13,050 nucleotides of DNA, from NCBI GenBank assembly GCA_003641545.1, contig QNAU01000010.1, positions 1 through 13,050 of the forward strand, in the 5' to 3' direction. This document shows positions 1 through 7,853 of this stretch, piece by piece. The position numbers and the translations under genes are program-made. Under the pieces are notes generated by a model. The model was not told the DNA's origin. It searched no databases and saw only the letters and a program-made list of their open reading frames with translations. Origin of the DNA: Thermotoga sp. GTDB lineage: Bacteria > Thermotogota > Thermotogae > B21-G9. Position 1 is the first letter of the stretch; every line of letters begins with the position of its first letter.

Positions 1-1
1 G

Positions 2-910
2 GTGCTGTCGTTTCTCATTTTGGGTTTCGCAATTTTGGTCTTCCCACATAATCTTGGTGAGATGCTCGAAGGTCGTTCCGGAATCTTCGTGGATGCTGGA
101 GTTTATTCGGCTCTTGGAAATCCAGCGGGAACGATATTCACTGAGAACTGGGCGTTGACGTATGGAATGATGATGGAGGAGACTCCTGATCTTTCTTCCT
201 CCGAACATAACATATTCCTCGTTCAACCTTATCAGTATGGTTTTGCGGGAGCCCTGAGGGTATGGATCAGGAGTGATTATGGAAAGATGGAGGATGAACC
301 TGTGGACAACACAACTTTGGCACTTTCCTATTCCGTTTCGACATACATACTCGACAGAACTTCCGTAGGTCTTGGCTTCAACTTTTACAAAGCTGGGACA
401 CTGGAAGGAGATATCTATTCATTCAACACGAGTGTGGGATTCATAGCGCCAATACACGATTCTATATACTTTTCAGGTTCCATAGCTGGACTGCTTGGAT
501 GGTCCAATGTTCAGAATCCCTTCTTCCCTGATCCAATCAAAATTGGATTTGGATTGATAGCACTTGGGAGAAATGGAATTTTATACGTGGGTAACGTTGT
601 GAACGCGCAACCGAAGGACAACGAGAAACCGTGTTTAACCCTTGGGGGAAGAGGAAAAATCGGATTCCTTGACTTTGGACTTTACACTGATTTGGAGTAC
701 TCCTTCGAGCCTTTCATCGAACAGAAGGATCTATCCTCTCTTCCATTTGAGGTGATTTCGGATGTATCCTTTGGTCTCAAACTTGGCTTCACATTCTCCG
801 GAATAAGCACGGGATTCCTTGGGAAACTCGATTTGAATGATCTGAATGCGAAAGGGTTGAACGAGACACTCATGTCGAGAGGAGGACTGTATTTCTCCGT
901 TGAATGGTGA
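2..910 (+). CDS. Secreted outer-membrane beta-barrel-like protein (5' end probably cut by window edge)
   Basis: Seen: the frame is open to the left edge and the first usable start is a GTG at base 2. The N-terminus is hydrophobic (about residues 1-16) but lacks the basic residues of a normal signal peptide, so the true start probably lies just outside the window. After it comes a region rich in alternating aromatic, glycine and polar strands, with an 'LGNPAG' motif near residue 40, and the chain ends in aromatic strand residues (YFSVEW). Known: an N-proximal NPAG-type motif, amphipathic strands and an aromatic C-terminus are typical of PorV/PorQ/UPF0164-like outer-membrane barrels. Inferred: a toga (outer-membrane) protein of about 300 residues. 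It overlaps the next gene by 11 bases, which suggests co-transcription. The family assignment is by pattern only; substrate and role are unknown. Confidence 0.6.
   Translation: MLSFLILGFAILVFPHNLGEMLEGRSGIFVDAGVYSALGNPAGTIFTENWALTYGMMMEETPDLSSSEHNIFLVQPYQYGFAGALRVWIRSDYGKMEDEPVDNTTLALSYSVSTYILDRTSVGLGFNFYKAGTLEGDIYSFNTSVGFIAPIHDSIYFSGSIAGLLGWSNVQNPFFPDPIKIGFGLIALGRNGILYVGNVVNAQPKDNEKPCLTLGGRGKIGFLDFGLYTDLEYSFEPFIEQKDLSSLPFEVISDVSFGLKLGFTFSGISTGFLGKLDLNDLNAKGLNETLMSRGGLYFSVEW
878..885 (+). promoter_or_regulatory. Shine-Dalgarno for the TTG-started methyltransferase
   Basis: An AGAGGAGG sequence lies inside the 3' end of the barrel-like gene, 14 bases before the TTG at 900. The spacing is long, but this is the only strong site near that start. 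There is no ATG or GTG in frame close by. Confidence 0.45.
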
Positions 911-1505
911 ATTCGAACATTACTACTCCGAAGAACCCAAGGTGCCTTTAAAATACAGGAGAATAAGGTTCGTTCTGTCAAATTCCAGGGTTTATCATTT
1001 CAAAACCCCAAGTGGTGTGTATTCGTATGGTAAGATAGACAAGGCAACCATCGTTTTGCTCGAGAATCTCGTGATTCACGGAAGGAAAATATTGGATCTC
1101 GGTTGCGGCTATGGGGTGATTGGGATCATCTTGAAGGGAGAAAATCCGGATCTTGAAATATACATGAGTGATATAAACAAAAGAGCTGTTGAATTTTCGA
1201 AGATAAATGCGAAGGATAACAACGTCGAAGTATTCATAAAACAGGGAAATCTGTTCGAACCTTGGAGAGGGATGAAATTCGATCAGATAGTGTCAAATCC
1301 ACCCATAGTTGCTGGTAAAAAAGTGTGGCAGGCTTTGATAACGGGTGCAAGAGAGCATCTGGTTGATGGGGGCTCGTTGCAGATCGTGGCTTATCACAAC
1401 AAGGGAGGTAGAAGGATGAAGGAATTCATGAGGAGTGTGTTTGGAAACGTCGAAGATGTCGTAAAAAAAGGTGGGATAAGGGTATATATATCATTTCTGA
1501 GATGA
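900..1505 (+). CDS. Class I SAM-dependent methyltransferase, RsmC/MJ0882-like (small methyltransferase domain)
   Basis: Probable N2-guanine (rRNA-type) methyltransferase using S-adenosylmethionine in the cytoplasm. Seen: 201 residues, with SAM motif I '[11 protein letters not shown]' at residues 65-75, an acidic residue after strand 2 (D91 in 'MSDIN') and catalytic motif IV 'SNPPI' at 132-136 followed by 'VAGKKV'. The C-terminal stretch '[14 protein letters not shown]' closely resembles the end of archaeal MJ0882. Known: NPP[YFI] methyltransferases of this COG2813 group modify exocyclic amines of guanine in rRNA (RsmC, RlmG). The protein is a single-domain form, about 200 residues against more than 340 for E. 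coli RsmC, so it lacks the N-terminal pseudo-domain. The start is TTG, overlapping the upstream gene by 11 bases. Which nucleotide it modifies cannot be told from the sequence. Its place before frr suits a translation role. Confidence 0.85.
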   Translation: MNGEFEHYYSEEPKVPLKYRRIRFVLSNSRVYHFKTPSGVYSYGKIDKATIVLLENLVIHGRKILDLGCGYGVIGIILKGENPDLEIYMSDINKRAVEFSKINAKDNNVEVFIKQGNLFEPWRGMKFDQIVSNPPIVAGKKVWQALITGAREHLVDGGSLQIVAYHNKGGRRMKEFMRSVFGNVEDVVKKGGIRVYISFLR

Positions 1506-1517
1506 AAAGAATGTGTT

Positions 1518-1526
1518 AAAGGGGGG
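1518..1526 (+). promoter_or_regulatory. Shine-Dalgarno fixing the frr start
   Basis: AAAGGGGGG ends 7 bases before the ATG at 1534. An in-frame GTG at 1513 lies upstream of this site and would add seven non-conserved residues, so the ATG is preferred. Confidence 0.7.
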
Positions 1527-1533
1527 CAATCCT

Positions 1534-2094
1534 ATGAAAGAGCATCCGTTGATAAGAGAGGCTGGCGAGAGAATGAAAAAAAGTGTGAGCAAGATCGAAG
1601 AGGAGTTGAGACATTTGAGAACTGGTCGTGCGTCACCCGCGATCTTAGAGAATATAAAAATAGATTATTATGGAACACCAACACCGATAAACCAGCTTGC
1701 ATCCATAACCCCGAGTGGGGAAAGAACTTTGGTCATAAAACCTTGGGACAGAACAATGTTGAAGAGTATAGAAAAAGCCATCCTCGCATCTGATCTCGGT
1801 TTAACCCCCTTCAACGATGGCAACGTCATAAGAATAAATTTTCCAACTCCAACGACTGAGCAGAGGGAGAAATGGGTGAAGCGTGCCAAGGAAATCGTCG
1901 AGGAAGGAAAGATCGCTGTTAGGAATATAAGAAGGGATGTGATGAAAAAGATAAAGGATGCTCAGAAAAATGGGGATATACCGGAAGACGATGCGAAGAG
2001 GCTTGAAAATGAACTCCAGAAAAAAACGGATGAAATCATAGAGGAACTTGAGGATCTGTTTGAAGCGAAGAAAGAGGAGATAATGGAATTCTGA
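1534..2094 (+). CDS. frr: Ribosome recycling factor
   Basis: Works with EF-G to split post-termination 70S ribosomes so that subunits can be reused. Seen: 186 residues from the ATG at 1534, matching the usual ~185. Domain I is a long helical bundle with the conserved 'RTGRA' at residues 29-33 and the C-terminal 'IRRD' helix segment at 132-135. The small beta domain lies between (about 35-105) and contains '[14 protein letters not shown]'. The C-terminal third is strongly charged and coiled-coil-like, ending 'KKEEIMEF'. The stop TGA overlaps the ATG of uppS by one base (TGATG), so the two are translationally coupled. The order frr-uppS-cdsA is common in bacteria. Here the usual upstream neighbours pyrH and tsf are replaced by a methyltransferase. 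An in-frame GTG at 1513 is a less likely start. Confidence 0.98.
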   Translation: MKEHPLIREAGERMKKSVSKIEEELRHLRTGRASPAILENIKIDYYGTPTPINQLASITPSGERTLVIKPWDRTMLKSIEKAILASDLGLTPFNDGNVIRINFPTPTTEQREKWVKRAKEIVEEGKIAVRNIRRDVMKKIKDAQKNGDIPEDDAKRLENELQKKTDEIIEELEDLFEAKKEEIMEF

Positions 2095-2816
2095 TGAATC
2101 CCACCTTGAAGATCCCTCACCATGTTGCGATCATAATGGATGGTAACGGAAGATGGGCGGAAAGAAGAGGATTACCGCGTGTTGAAGGCCACAGGGTTGG
2201 TGTAGATGTGGTAGAAAATGTTATAAGATGGTGCGTGGAATTTCACATTGAATTTTTAACGTTGTACACCTTCTCCACGGAAAACTGGAAGAGGCCCAAG
2301 CAAGAGGTGGAATTTCTGTTCAACTTGCTCAAGGAGAGCATAAACAGTAGGATAGAGACCCTGAAAAAAGATGGAATAAAGTTGATCTTCATGGGAAGAT
2401 TGGTTGATCTTCCTCACGATATATTCGAAACCTGTAAAAAAGCCGAGATGGAAACGAGGTTGAATGAAAAATTGAAAGTTGTGGTAGCCTTAAATTATGG
2501 TGGTAGAGCGGAAATAGTGGATGCGGTGAACAGGATGCTGAAGGAAAAGATTGAAGATCTGGATGAGTTAAAATTTAGGAAATATCTATACATATCGGAT
2601 CTCCCCGATCCCGATTTGATAATAAGAACCGGAGGAGAAAAACGCCTGAGCAATTTCCTGCTGTGGCAATCCGCATATTCTGAGTTGTATTTCTCCGAGA
2701 AGATGTGGCCAGAATTCGACAGGGAGGAGTTCGTGAAGGCGATCGAGGATTTTTCGAGAAGGGAGAGAAGATTCGGAGATGTGAAACCTCCAGGGGACGG
2801 TGTTGAAGATGGGTGA
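2094..2816 (+). CDS. uppS: Undecaprenyl diphosphate synthase (cis-prenyltransferase)
   Basis: Condenses isopentenyl diphosphate units onto farnesyl diphosphate with cis geometry, making the C55 lipid carrier for peptidoglycan and other wall polymers. Seen: 240 residues, with motif 'IMDGNGRWA' at 14-22 (catalytic Asp16), 'VEGHRVG' at 30-36, 'LYTFSTENWKRP' at 57-68 and 'EVEFLFNLL' at 71-79. The diphosphate-binding stretch starting 'RTGGEKRLSNFLLWQ' (178-192) runs on to 'YSELYFSEKMWPEFD'. All conserved regions of the family are intact and the length is typical. The ATG overlaps the frr stop by one base. The 3' end overlaps cdsA by 8 bases, joining the two lipid precursor genes in one translation unit. 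The product length (C55 rather than another cis-prenol) is inferred from the family. Confidence 0.97.
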   Translation: MNPTLKIPHHVAIIMDGNGRWAERRGLPRVEGHRVGVDVVENVIRWCVEFHIEFLTLYTFSTENWKRPKQEVEFLFNLLKESINSRIETLKKDGIKLIFMGRLVDLPHDIFETCKKAEMETRLNEKLKVVVALNYGGRAEIVDAVNRMLKEKIEDLDELKFRKYLYISDLPDPDLIIRTGGEKRLSNFLLWQSAYSELYFSEKMWPEFDREEFVKAIEDFSRRERRFGDVKPPGDGVEDG

Positions 2817-3642
2817 AACGAAATTGAGAACGATCACCGCTCTCATAGTAATACCGTTCGTCATTGCGTGCTTTTTTTCGTATTCCTCCGTGATCGGTCT
2901 GGTCTCCGCGGTCGTTCTTCTTGCGAATTATGAATTGCTGAGGATGGCTCTCGGGAACCATCAAAATGTGGTTTTGAGATCCGGTATAACACTTATCACG
3001 ACCTTTTCAAGCATCATGTTCGGCTACTTGGGGAAAGATATGATATACGTTTTCAGCATATACACTTTCTCATCCTTTTTAATCATCGTTTTCAGCTTGT
3101 TCGTGGGTAGGGAGGAAAACTTTGGAAAGAATTCCATTTGGGGCATCTTCGGACTTTACTACATTTCTTTCAACCTTTCGATGTTTTTCCCGATATACAG
3201 ATTCTATGGTTCCATGAATGCGGTTTTCATTCTCACCGTGACTTGGATTTTCGATTCATCTGCATATTTCGTGGGAATAAAATTCGGTAAGACGAAGATA
3301 GGTGGAAAAATAAGTCCGAACAAATCACTCGAGGGGATCCTTGGGGGAATAGTTGGTTCATTCGCATACACCATACTGTTTGGATTCATCTCAAAGAAGT
3401 TCTTCAACGAGGAGATAATGTCTATTTGGGAAGCTATGTTTTTTTCAATAGCGCTTTCCATTTTCTGCACGTTCGGTGACCTTTTCGAGTCCTCGATAAA
3501 GAGACTCTTCGGCTTCAAGGATTCAGGGGCTATACTCCCGGGACATGGTGGCATGCTGGATAGAATAGATGGCCTTCTTTTCTCGGCACCGGGATATCTT
3601 CTCTTTTTGCTACTGATGAGAGGCTCCAGAATCATCTGGTAG
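2809..3642 (+). CDS. cdsA: Phosphatidate cytidylyltransferase (CDP-diglyceride synthase)
   Basis: Makes CDP-diacylglycerol from phosphatidic acid and CTP in the inner membrane, the branch point for phospholipid synthesis. Seen: about 277 residues, very hydrophobic, with roughly seven or eight membrane segments. The family signature near the C-terminus is complete: 'SSIKR' from about residue 228, 'KDSG', 'PGHGGMLDRID' around 244-254 (Asp residues that bind metal and CTP), then a last membrane helix. Start choice: an AGGGG at 2792-2796 could serve GTG 2800, TTG 2803 or ATG 2809. The ATG is used here, but the three starts differ by only three residues. The gene overlaps the end of uppS. The spacing to alaS is 12 bases. 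Confidence 0.96.
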   Translation: MGETKLRTITALIVIPFVIACFFSYSSVIGLVSAVVLLANYELLRMALGNHQNVVLRSGITLITTFSSIMFGYLGKDMIYVFSIYTFSSFLIIVFSLFVGREENFGKNSIWGIFGLYYISFNLSMFFPIYRFYGSMNAVFILTVTWIFDSSAYFVGIKFGKTKIGGKISPNKSLEGILGGIVGSFAYTILFGFISKKFFNEEIMSIWEAMFFSIALSIFCTFGDLFESSIKRLFGFKDSGAILPGHGGMLDRIDGLLFSAPGYLLFLLLMRGSRIIW

Positions 3643-3649
3643 AGGTGGT
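3641..3649 (+). promoter_or_regulatory. Shine-Dalgarno fixing the GTG start of alaS
   Basis: AGAGGTGGT overlaps the cdsA stop codon and ends 5 bases before GTG 3655, good spacing. It is 14 bases from the in-frame ATG 3664. The extra N-terminal residues (MEYM) also match the start of Thermotoga AlaRS as remembered, so GTG is chosen. Confidence 0.65.
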
Positions 3650-3654
3650 GCAAG

Positions 3655-6291
3655 GTGGAATACATGAGTTCGGATGATATAAGAAGTTCTTTCCTCGAAT
3701 TTTTCAAGCGAAAGGGTCATGTTATACTTCCGAGTGCTTCGTTGATACCGGATGATCCACAATTGATGTTCACCGTGGCTGGAATGGTTCCCTTCAAAGC
3801 CATATTCTGGGGCAAAGTGGAACCTGTCTTCAAGAGAGTGGCAACCGTTCAGAAATGTCTCAGAACGGTGGATATAGATCAAGTTGGACGAACACCGAGA
3901 CATCACACCTTTTTCGAGATGCTTGGAAATTTTTCCTTTGGGGATTACTTCAAAAGGGAAGCAATAGAATTCGCCTGGGAGTATGTCACGAACGTTTTGA
4001 AGGTTCCCGAAGATAAACTGTGGGTCACGATATACGAGGAGGACCAGGACGCTTATGAAATATGGAAACACGTGATAGGCATTCCAGAAAGAAAGATAAT
4101 AAGGATGGGTAAGGAGGATAATTTCTGGGGACCCGCCGGACCAACTGGACCGTGTGGACCAGATTCGGAAATATTCTACGATACCGGTATCACCGAATAC
4201 TGTGATCAAAATCCTGAAGAGTGTGATCCATCGTGTGGATGCGGGAGATTCGTTGAAATATGGAACTTGGTTTTCACAGAATACTATCAGGATGAGGATG
4301 GAAAACTTCATCCCTTGCCGAGGAAGAATATAGACACCGGAGCCGGGTTGGAAAGAATCACCGCCATGATGCAGAACGTCAGTTCAAATTTCGAAACGGA
4401 TCTCTTCAAACCCATAGTGGACAGAATACAAGAGATCACAGGGGTGAGATACGGTGATTCGGATGAATCTGATATCTCCATCAGGGTCATAGCGGATCAC
4501 ATAAGAGCCATCGTTTTCTTGATCTCGGATGGGGTTTTTCCATCCAACGAGGGAAGGGGATACGTTCTCAGGAGGATAATAAGAAGAGCGGGGAGACATG
4601 GATGGTTACTCGGGATGAGGGAACCATTTTTGAAGGATTTGGTGGATAGTGTGGTGAACAAACTCGGCAAGGTTTACCCAGAGATTGAAGAAAAGCGAAG
4701 GATCGTGAAAGATGTTTTGATCACAGAGGAAAGAAGGTTTCTTAAGGGACTTGATTCTGGGATGAGGGTTCTCGAGAATATACTGGAAAAATCCAAGGAT
4801 TCTGGAATCATCGATGGAGAAGATGCATTTAAACTTTACGACACATACGGATTCCCTCTGGAGTTGACCATCGAGATTGCTCGAGAAAGAGGATTGAAAG
4901 TCGATGTTGATGGTTTCAACAGGAGTATGGAGAAACAGAGGAAGATGGCGAGAATGGCGAGAGAGGAAGTCGAATTTGCGAAGATTTCAAAAATTTACAG
5001 GGATCTGGAGGATAAAATCGGTGAGGTTGTTTTCACAGGTTACGAAAAATTTGAGGACGATTCCACCATCCTCACCATTTTGAAAGATGGTGTGGAGGTG
5101 GATTCGGCTGAGGAAAAGGATGAAGTTGAATTCGTGTTCCGAAGAACCCCGTTTTATCCCGAAAGGGGGGGACAGATTTCCGATACAGGTTTGATACTAT
5201 CCGATGATTCCCAAGCCGAGGTGTTTTACGTCTTCTCACCCACGGAGAATCTGATCCTACATCGAGCGAGGATTTTGAAGGGGAAATTCAGGGTTGGGGA
5301 TGATGTCAAGTTGAAGGTGGATGAGAAGAGACGTTTGGATACGATGAGGAATCACACCGCAACACATTTACTTCACTCCGCGCTGAGGAGGATCTTGGGG
5401 GATCATGTCAAACAGGCTGGTTCGCTCGTTGCGCCGGACAGACTGAGATTCGATTTCACACATCACAGGATCTTGAGCGAGGATGAGTTGAGAAAAATCG
5501 AGGAGCTCGTCAACGAGAAAATCTTGGAATCCATTCAAGTGGATGTGGAATATAAGACGCTTGATGAAGCGAAGAAACTTGGAGCGATCGCACTCTTCGA
5601 GGAAAAATACGGTGAGTACGTCCGTGTGGTCAAAATAGGCGATTTCTCGATGGAACTGTGTGGAGGAACGCACGTTAAAAATACATCGGAGTTGGGGTTC
5701 TTCATGATAACACATGAAGGTTCCATTTCATCCGGGGTCAGAAGAATAGAAGCTGTGACGGGTAGAATGGCTTTGAGAATTCTGGAGGATATGAAGAAGG
5801 TTCTGAAAAATCTATCGAAAACGCTTGAAGTTGGATGGAGGGACGTACCATCAAAATTGGAAAAGATCATGTTGGAGAATAGAAACTTGAAGAAGCGAAT
5901 CAGGGAGATGGAGGAGAAGATGATATCTTCTGCAGAAGCGGTTCATCCCGAGATAGAGGAAATATCGAAGGTCAAGATACTCAAATTGATTCTCGAGAAT
6001 TCAGATGATTCAACGGTCAGAAACACGGCGGATGTCATGATGAACAGACTGAAAAGTGGAGTTGTTATCATCTTCAACAAGAAGAACGGGAGGATCTCCT
6101 TCGTGGTGAAGTTGAGCGAGGATCTCACGAAATTCCTCGATGCTTCAATCATCGCCAGAGAGATGGCTAAAATCCTTGGAGGAGGCGGAGGAGGAAGGAA
6201 GGATTTTGCCCAAGCGGGGGGAAAGTACCCGGATAAGTTGAATGAAGCTTTCGAAAAAGCCAAAACTATGATAATGTCAGCTATCGGGTGA
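3655..6291 (+). CDS. alaS: Alanine--tRNA ligase
   Basis: Charges tRNA-Ala with alanine and clears Ser/Gly mischarging; cytoplasmic class II synthetase. Seen: 878 residues, the full bacterial length. The class II core at the N-terminus contains 'FTVAGMVPFK', motif 2 'RTPRHHTFFEMLGNFSFGDY' and motif 3 'DTGAGLERI'. The editing domain carries the zinc-binding 'HTATH' (His567, His571) and 'CGGTH' (Cys669, His673). The C-Ala domain near the end has the glycine-rich 'GGGGGGRKDFAQAGG'. A cysteine cluster C183, C190, C194, C196 lies in a loop of the catalytic core just before 'GRFVEIWNLVF', and similar loops occur in other bacterial AlaRS. All active-site and editing residues are present, so the enzyme should be competent. 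It starts with GTG, 12 bases after cdsA, and its stop overlaps the next gene by 4 bases (GTGA). Confidence 0.99.
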   Translation: MEYMSSDDIRSSFLEFFKRKGHVILPSASLIPDDPQLMFTVAGMVPFKAIFWGKVEPVFKRVATVQKCLRTVDIDQVGRTPRHHTFFEMLGNFSFGDYFKREAIEFAWEYVTNVLKVPEDKLWVTIYEEDQDAYEIWKHVIGIPERKIIRMGKEDNFWGPAGPTGPCGPDSEIFYDTGITEYCDQNPEECDPSCGCGRFVEIWNLVFTEYYQDEDGKLHPLPRKNIDTGAGLERITAMMQNVSSNFETDLFKPIVDRIQEITGVRYGDSDESDISIRVIADHIRAIVFLISDGVFPSNEGRGYVLRRIIRRAGRHGWLLGMREPFLKDLVDSVVNKLGKVYPEIEEKRRIVKDVLITEERRFLKGLDSGMRVLENILEKSKDSGIIDGEDAFKLYDTYGFPLELTIEIARERGLKVDVDGFNRSMEKQRKMARMAREEVEFAKISKIYRDLEDKIGEVVFTGYEKFEDDSTILTILKDGVEVDSAEEKDEVEFVFRRTPFYPERGGQISDTGLILSDDSQAEVFYVFSPTENLILHRARILKGKFRVGDDVKLKVDEKRRLDTMRNHTATHLLHSALRRILGDHVKQAGSLVAPDRLRFDFTHHRILSEDELRKIEELVNEKILESIQVDVEYKTLDEAKKLGAIALFEEKYGEYVRVVKIGDFSMELCGGTHVKNTSELGFFMITHEGSISSGVRRIEAVTGRMALRILEDMKKVLKNLSKTLEVGWRDVPSKLEKIMLENRNLKKRIREMEEKMISSAEAVHPEIEEISKVKILKLILENSDDSTVRNTADVMMNRLKSGVVIIFNKKNGRISFVVKLSEDLTKFLDASIIAREMAKILGGGGGGRKDFAQAGGKYPDKLNEAFEKAKTMIMSAIG

Positions 6292-6578
6292 TAACGGTGT
6301 TCGTGGGTGTGTTGCATATCAAATTCAGATTGTTTGGAGTGAAATCCCTCAAGGACAAGAGAAGTGTCATAAAAAATCTGATATCACGCATATCCAAGGA
6401 TTACAACGTTTCCATCATAGAAACTGACAGCACGAATTCGAAGAACTGGGCATCCATAGGTGTCGCCATGGTTGGGAAGGATAGGAACCACATTGATCGA
6501 ATCTTTGACAAGATCGTTGATTTCGTGGAATACCGCATGGGTCTCTCGGTGATCGATGAGGAAAGGGAGGTGTTTTGA
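6288..6578 (+). CDS. DUF503 family protein (YlxP-like)
   Basis: Small protein of unknown role. Seen: 96 residues with the family pattern: an N-terminal strand 'VFVGVLHIKFRLFG', then 'SLKDKRSVIKNLISRIS', a strand with 'SIIETDSTN' and a final helix 'HIDRIFDKIVDFVE'. Known: DUF503 (PF04456) proteins are 90-100 residue ferredoxin-like alpha/beta folds. B. subtilis YlxP lies in the nusA-infB-rbfA operon, so a link to ribosome assembly has been suspected but is not established. Here the gene is coupled to alaS by a 4-base GTGA overlap and lies 3 bases before the DUF4139 gene. No independent Shine-Dalgarno is obvious, so translation probably depends on ribosomes finishing alaS. Family call is good; function is open. 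Confidence 0.85.
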   Translation: MITVFVGVLHIKFRLFGVKSLKDKRSVIKNLISRISKDYNVSIIETDSTNSKNWASIGVAMVGKDRNHIDRIFDKIVDFVEYRMGLSVIDEEREVF

Positions 6579-6581
6579 ATC

Positions 6582-7853
6582 ATGAAGGTATTTTTCATCA
6601 GTTCTTTCATCGCTTTATTTTTTTTGTTCTCATCAGTTCTCTTCTCCTGTGTTCTGATAGTTTATGAGGATAGCCATGCACTCCTCATAGACTCCACCAC
6701 GGATCATGGGAAAATAGAGGTTCTACGTGAGATACTCCCGAACACGTTTTGCATACTCAACGAAGATGTCAATTTGATTGGATACAGTTTTCATAAATCT
6801 GAAGAATACAGCCTCGAATCCTTCTACACCAATTTCAAGGAGTTCTTCTTTCAATTCAAGACCGGCGAGAGAAAGAAGGTCAAGTTGATCTCAGAGAAAC
6901 CGTTGATCTTGGAAGATGAGGAAGGTATGGTTTACTTTCAACCGGAGGGAACTCCAATATTTCCAGGGAAACCTTCCATAGATGAGAAGAACTACATAAT
7001 TTTGAATCTTAAGAATTCGAATGAATCCCGCAGTTTGAAATACTGCTACATGATCAAGGGTTTGAGTTGGTCCTCCGAAAATGATCTGTACATGCTGAAT
7101 AACGAAACCGCAATGCTGTTCTCAAAATTCATACTCAAAAGTAGCATCTCGGAGGAATTGAAAGATGTGGATCTGTATCTTCTCTCTGGGAATGTGAGAG
7201 TACCGGAAAAACATGAAATGAGGATGATGTACAAATTTGTTGATGCTGAAGAAAAAGAAAAGGGCGGTCCTGGAGTATCGGAAATCGGGAAAGGTTACAA
7301 CTTGTATCATGCTGGGAAGGTTGAGATTCTTAAACCACACGATGAGATCTTCATTTCGAATTTTTCAGGTAAGGTTAATGTGAGAAGAAAGTTCATCTTC
7401 CACAATCTATCCTCGGATTTCTCGAATGTGTTTTTGACTTTACAGTTGATCAAACTACCTTTTAACCTTCCAAAGGGAAATCTTAGAATATTTGAATTCA
7501 AGGAAGGGTTACCCGTGTTAATTGGATGGGTCGAGAATGATCGAGTTTCGAAGGGAGGAGATCTCGAGTTAATCTACGGTAGGAGCGAAAAATTGGTGGG
7601 ACGAAAGGTGATTTTGAGTGAAGAAAGGATATCCAAGAAATTGCGTAGGAGAAGGATGGAGATAGAATTGAAGAACTATAAAGAAGAGGCTGTAAAAGTT
7701 GAAGTTGTCGAATGGATTCCAACGACATCGAAACTTCATGTTGAAGATGGGATCAAATATGAAAGGAGGAGTTCAACGGAGGTGGTATTCCACGTTGAGA
7801 TTCCTGCAAATGGAGAAAGAAAGTTCGAATACGAGATTGAATATAGTTATTGA
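6582..7853 (+). CDS. Secreted DUF4139 domain protein
   Basis: Function unknown. Seen: 423 residues with a signal-like N-terminus (Lys2, then a hydrophobic run to about residue 22, ending 'LFSC'; Cys23 might be a lipidation site, but Phe at -2 makes the lipobox poor). An N-terminal beta-rich region of about 130 residues follows. From about 150 the features match DUF4139: 'YMIKGLSWSSENDLYML', 'DVDLYLLSGNVRVPE', the strand pair around 'GKGYNLYHAGKVEILKPHDE', 'LPKGNLRIFEF', and 'MEIELKNYKEEAVKVEVVEW' followed by 'IPANGERKFEYEIEYSY' at the C-terminus. Known: DUF4139 proteins are widespread secreted beta-rich proteins, some annotated 'mucoidy inhibitor A', without a proven biochemical role. The usual N-terminal DUF4140 coiled-coil part is not recognisable. 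A strong site AGGGAGGTG (6564-6572) precedes the ATG by 9 bases. Probably periplasmic or outer-membrane associated. Confidence 0.75.
   Translation: MKVFFISSFIALFFLFSSVLFSCVLIVYEDSHALLIDSTTDHGKIEVLREILPNTFCILNEDVNLIGYSFHKSEEYSLESFYTNFKEFFFQFKTGERKKVKLISEKPLILEDEEGMVYFQPEGTPIFPGKPSIDEKNYIILNLKNSNESRSLKYCYMIKGLSWSSENDLYMLNNETAMLFSKFILKSSISEELKDVDLYLLSGNVRVPEKHEMRMMYKFVDAEEKEKGGPGVSEIGKGYNLYHAGKVEILKPHDEIFISNFSGKVNVRRKFIFHNLSSDFSNVFLTLQLIKLPFNLPKGNLRIFEFKEGLPVLIGWVENDRVSKGGDLELIYGRSEKLVGRKVILSEERISKKLRRRRMEIELKNYKEEAVKVEVVEWIPTTSKLHVEDGIKYERRSSTEVVFHVEIPANGERKFEYEIEYSY

Noticed and set aside
2868..2880. T-run resembling a terminator tail; similar runs near 3437 and 6614
   Set aside because: They encode Phe in membrane or signal segments of cdsA and the DUF4139 gene, and no stable GC stem precedes them.
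3610..4311. 233-residue open frame on the - strand
   Set aside because: Lies antisense to alaS, whose + frame shows intact catalytic motifs; no ribosome site or family signature on the - strand.
5943..6317. Proline-run protein on the - strand
   Set aside because: The PPPPPP run is the reverse reading of the glycine codons in the AlaRS C-Ala domain.
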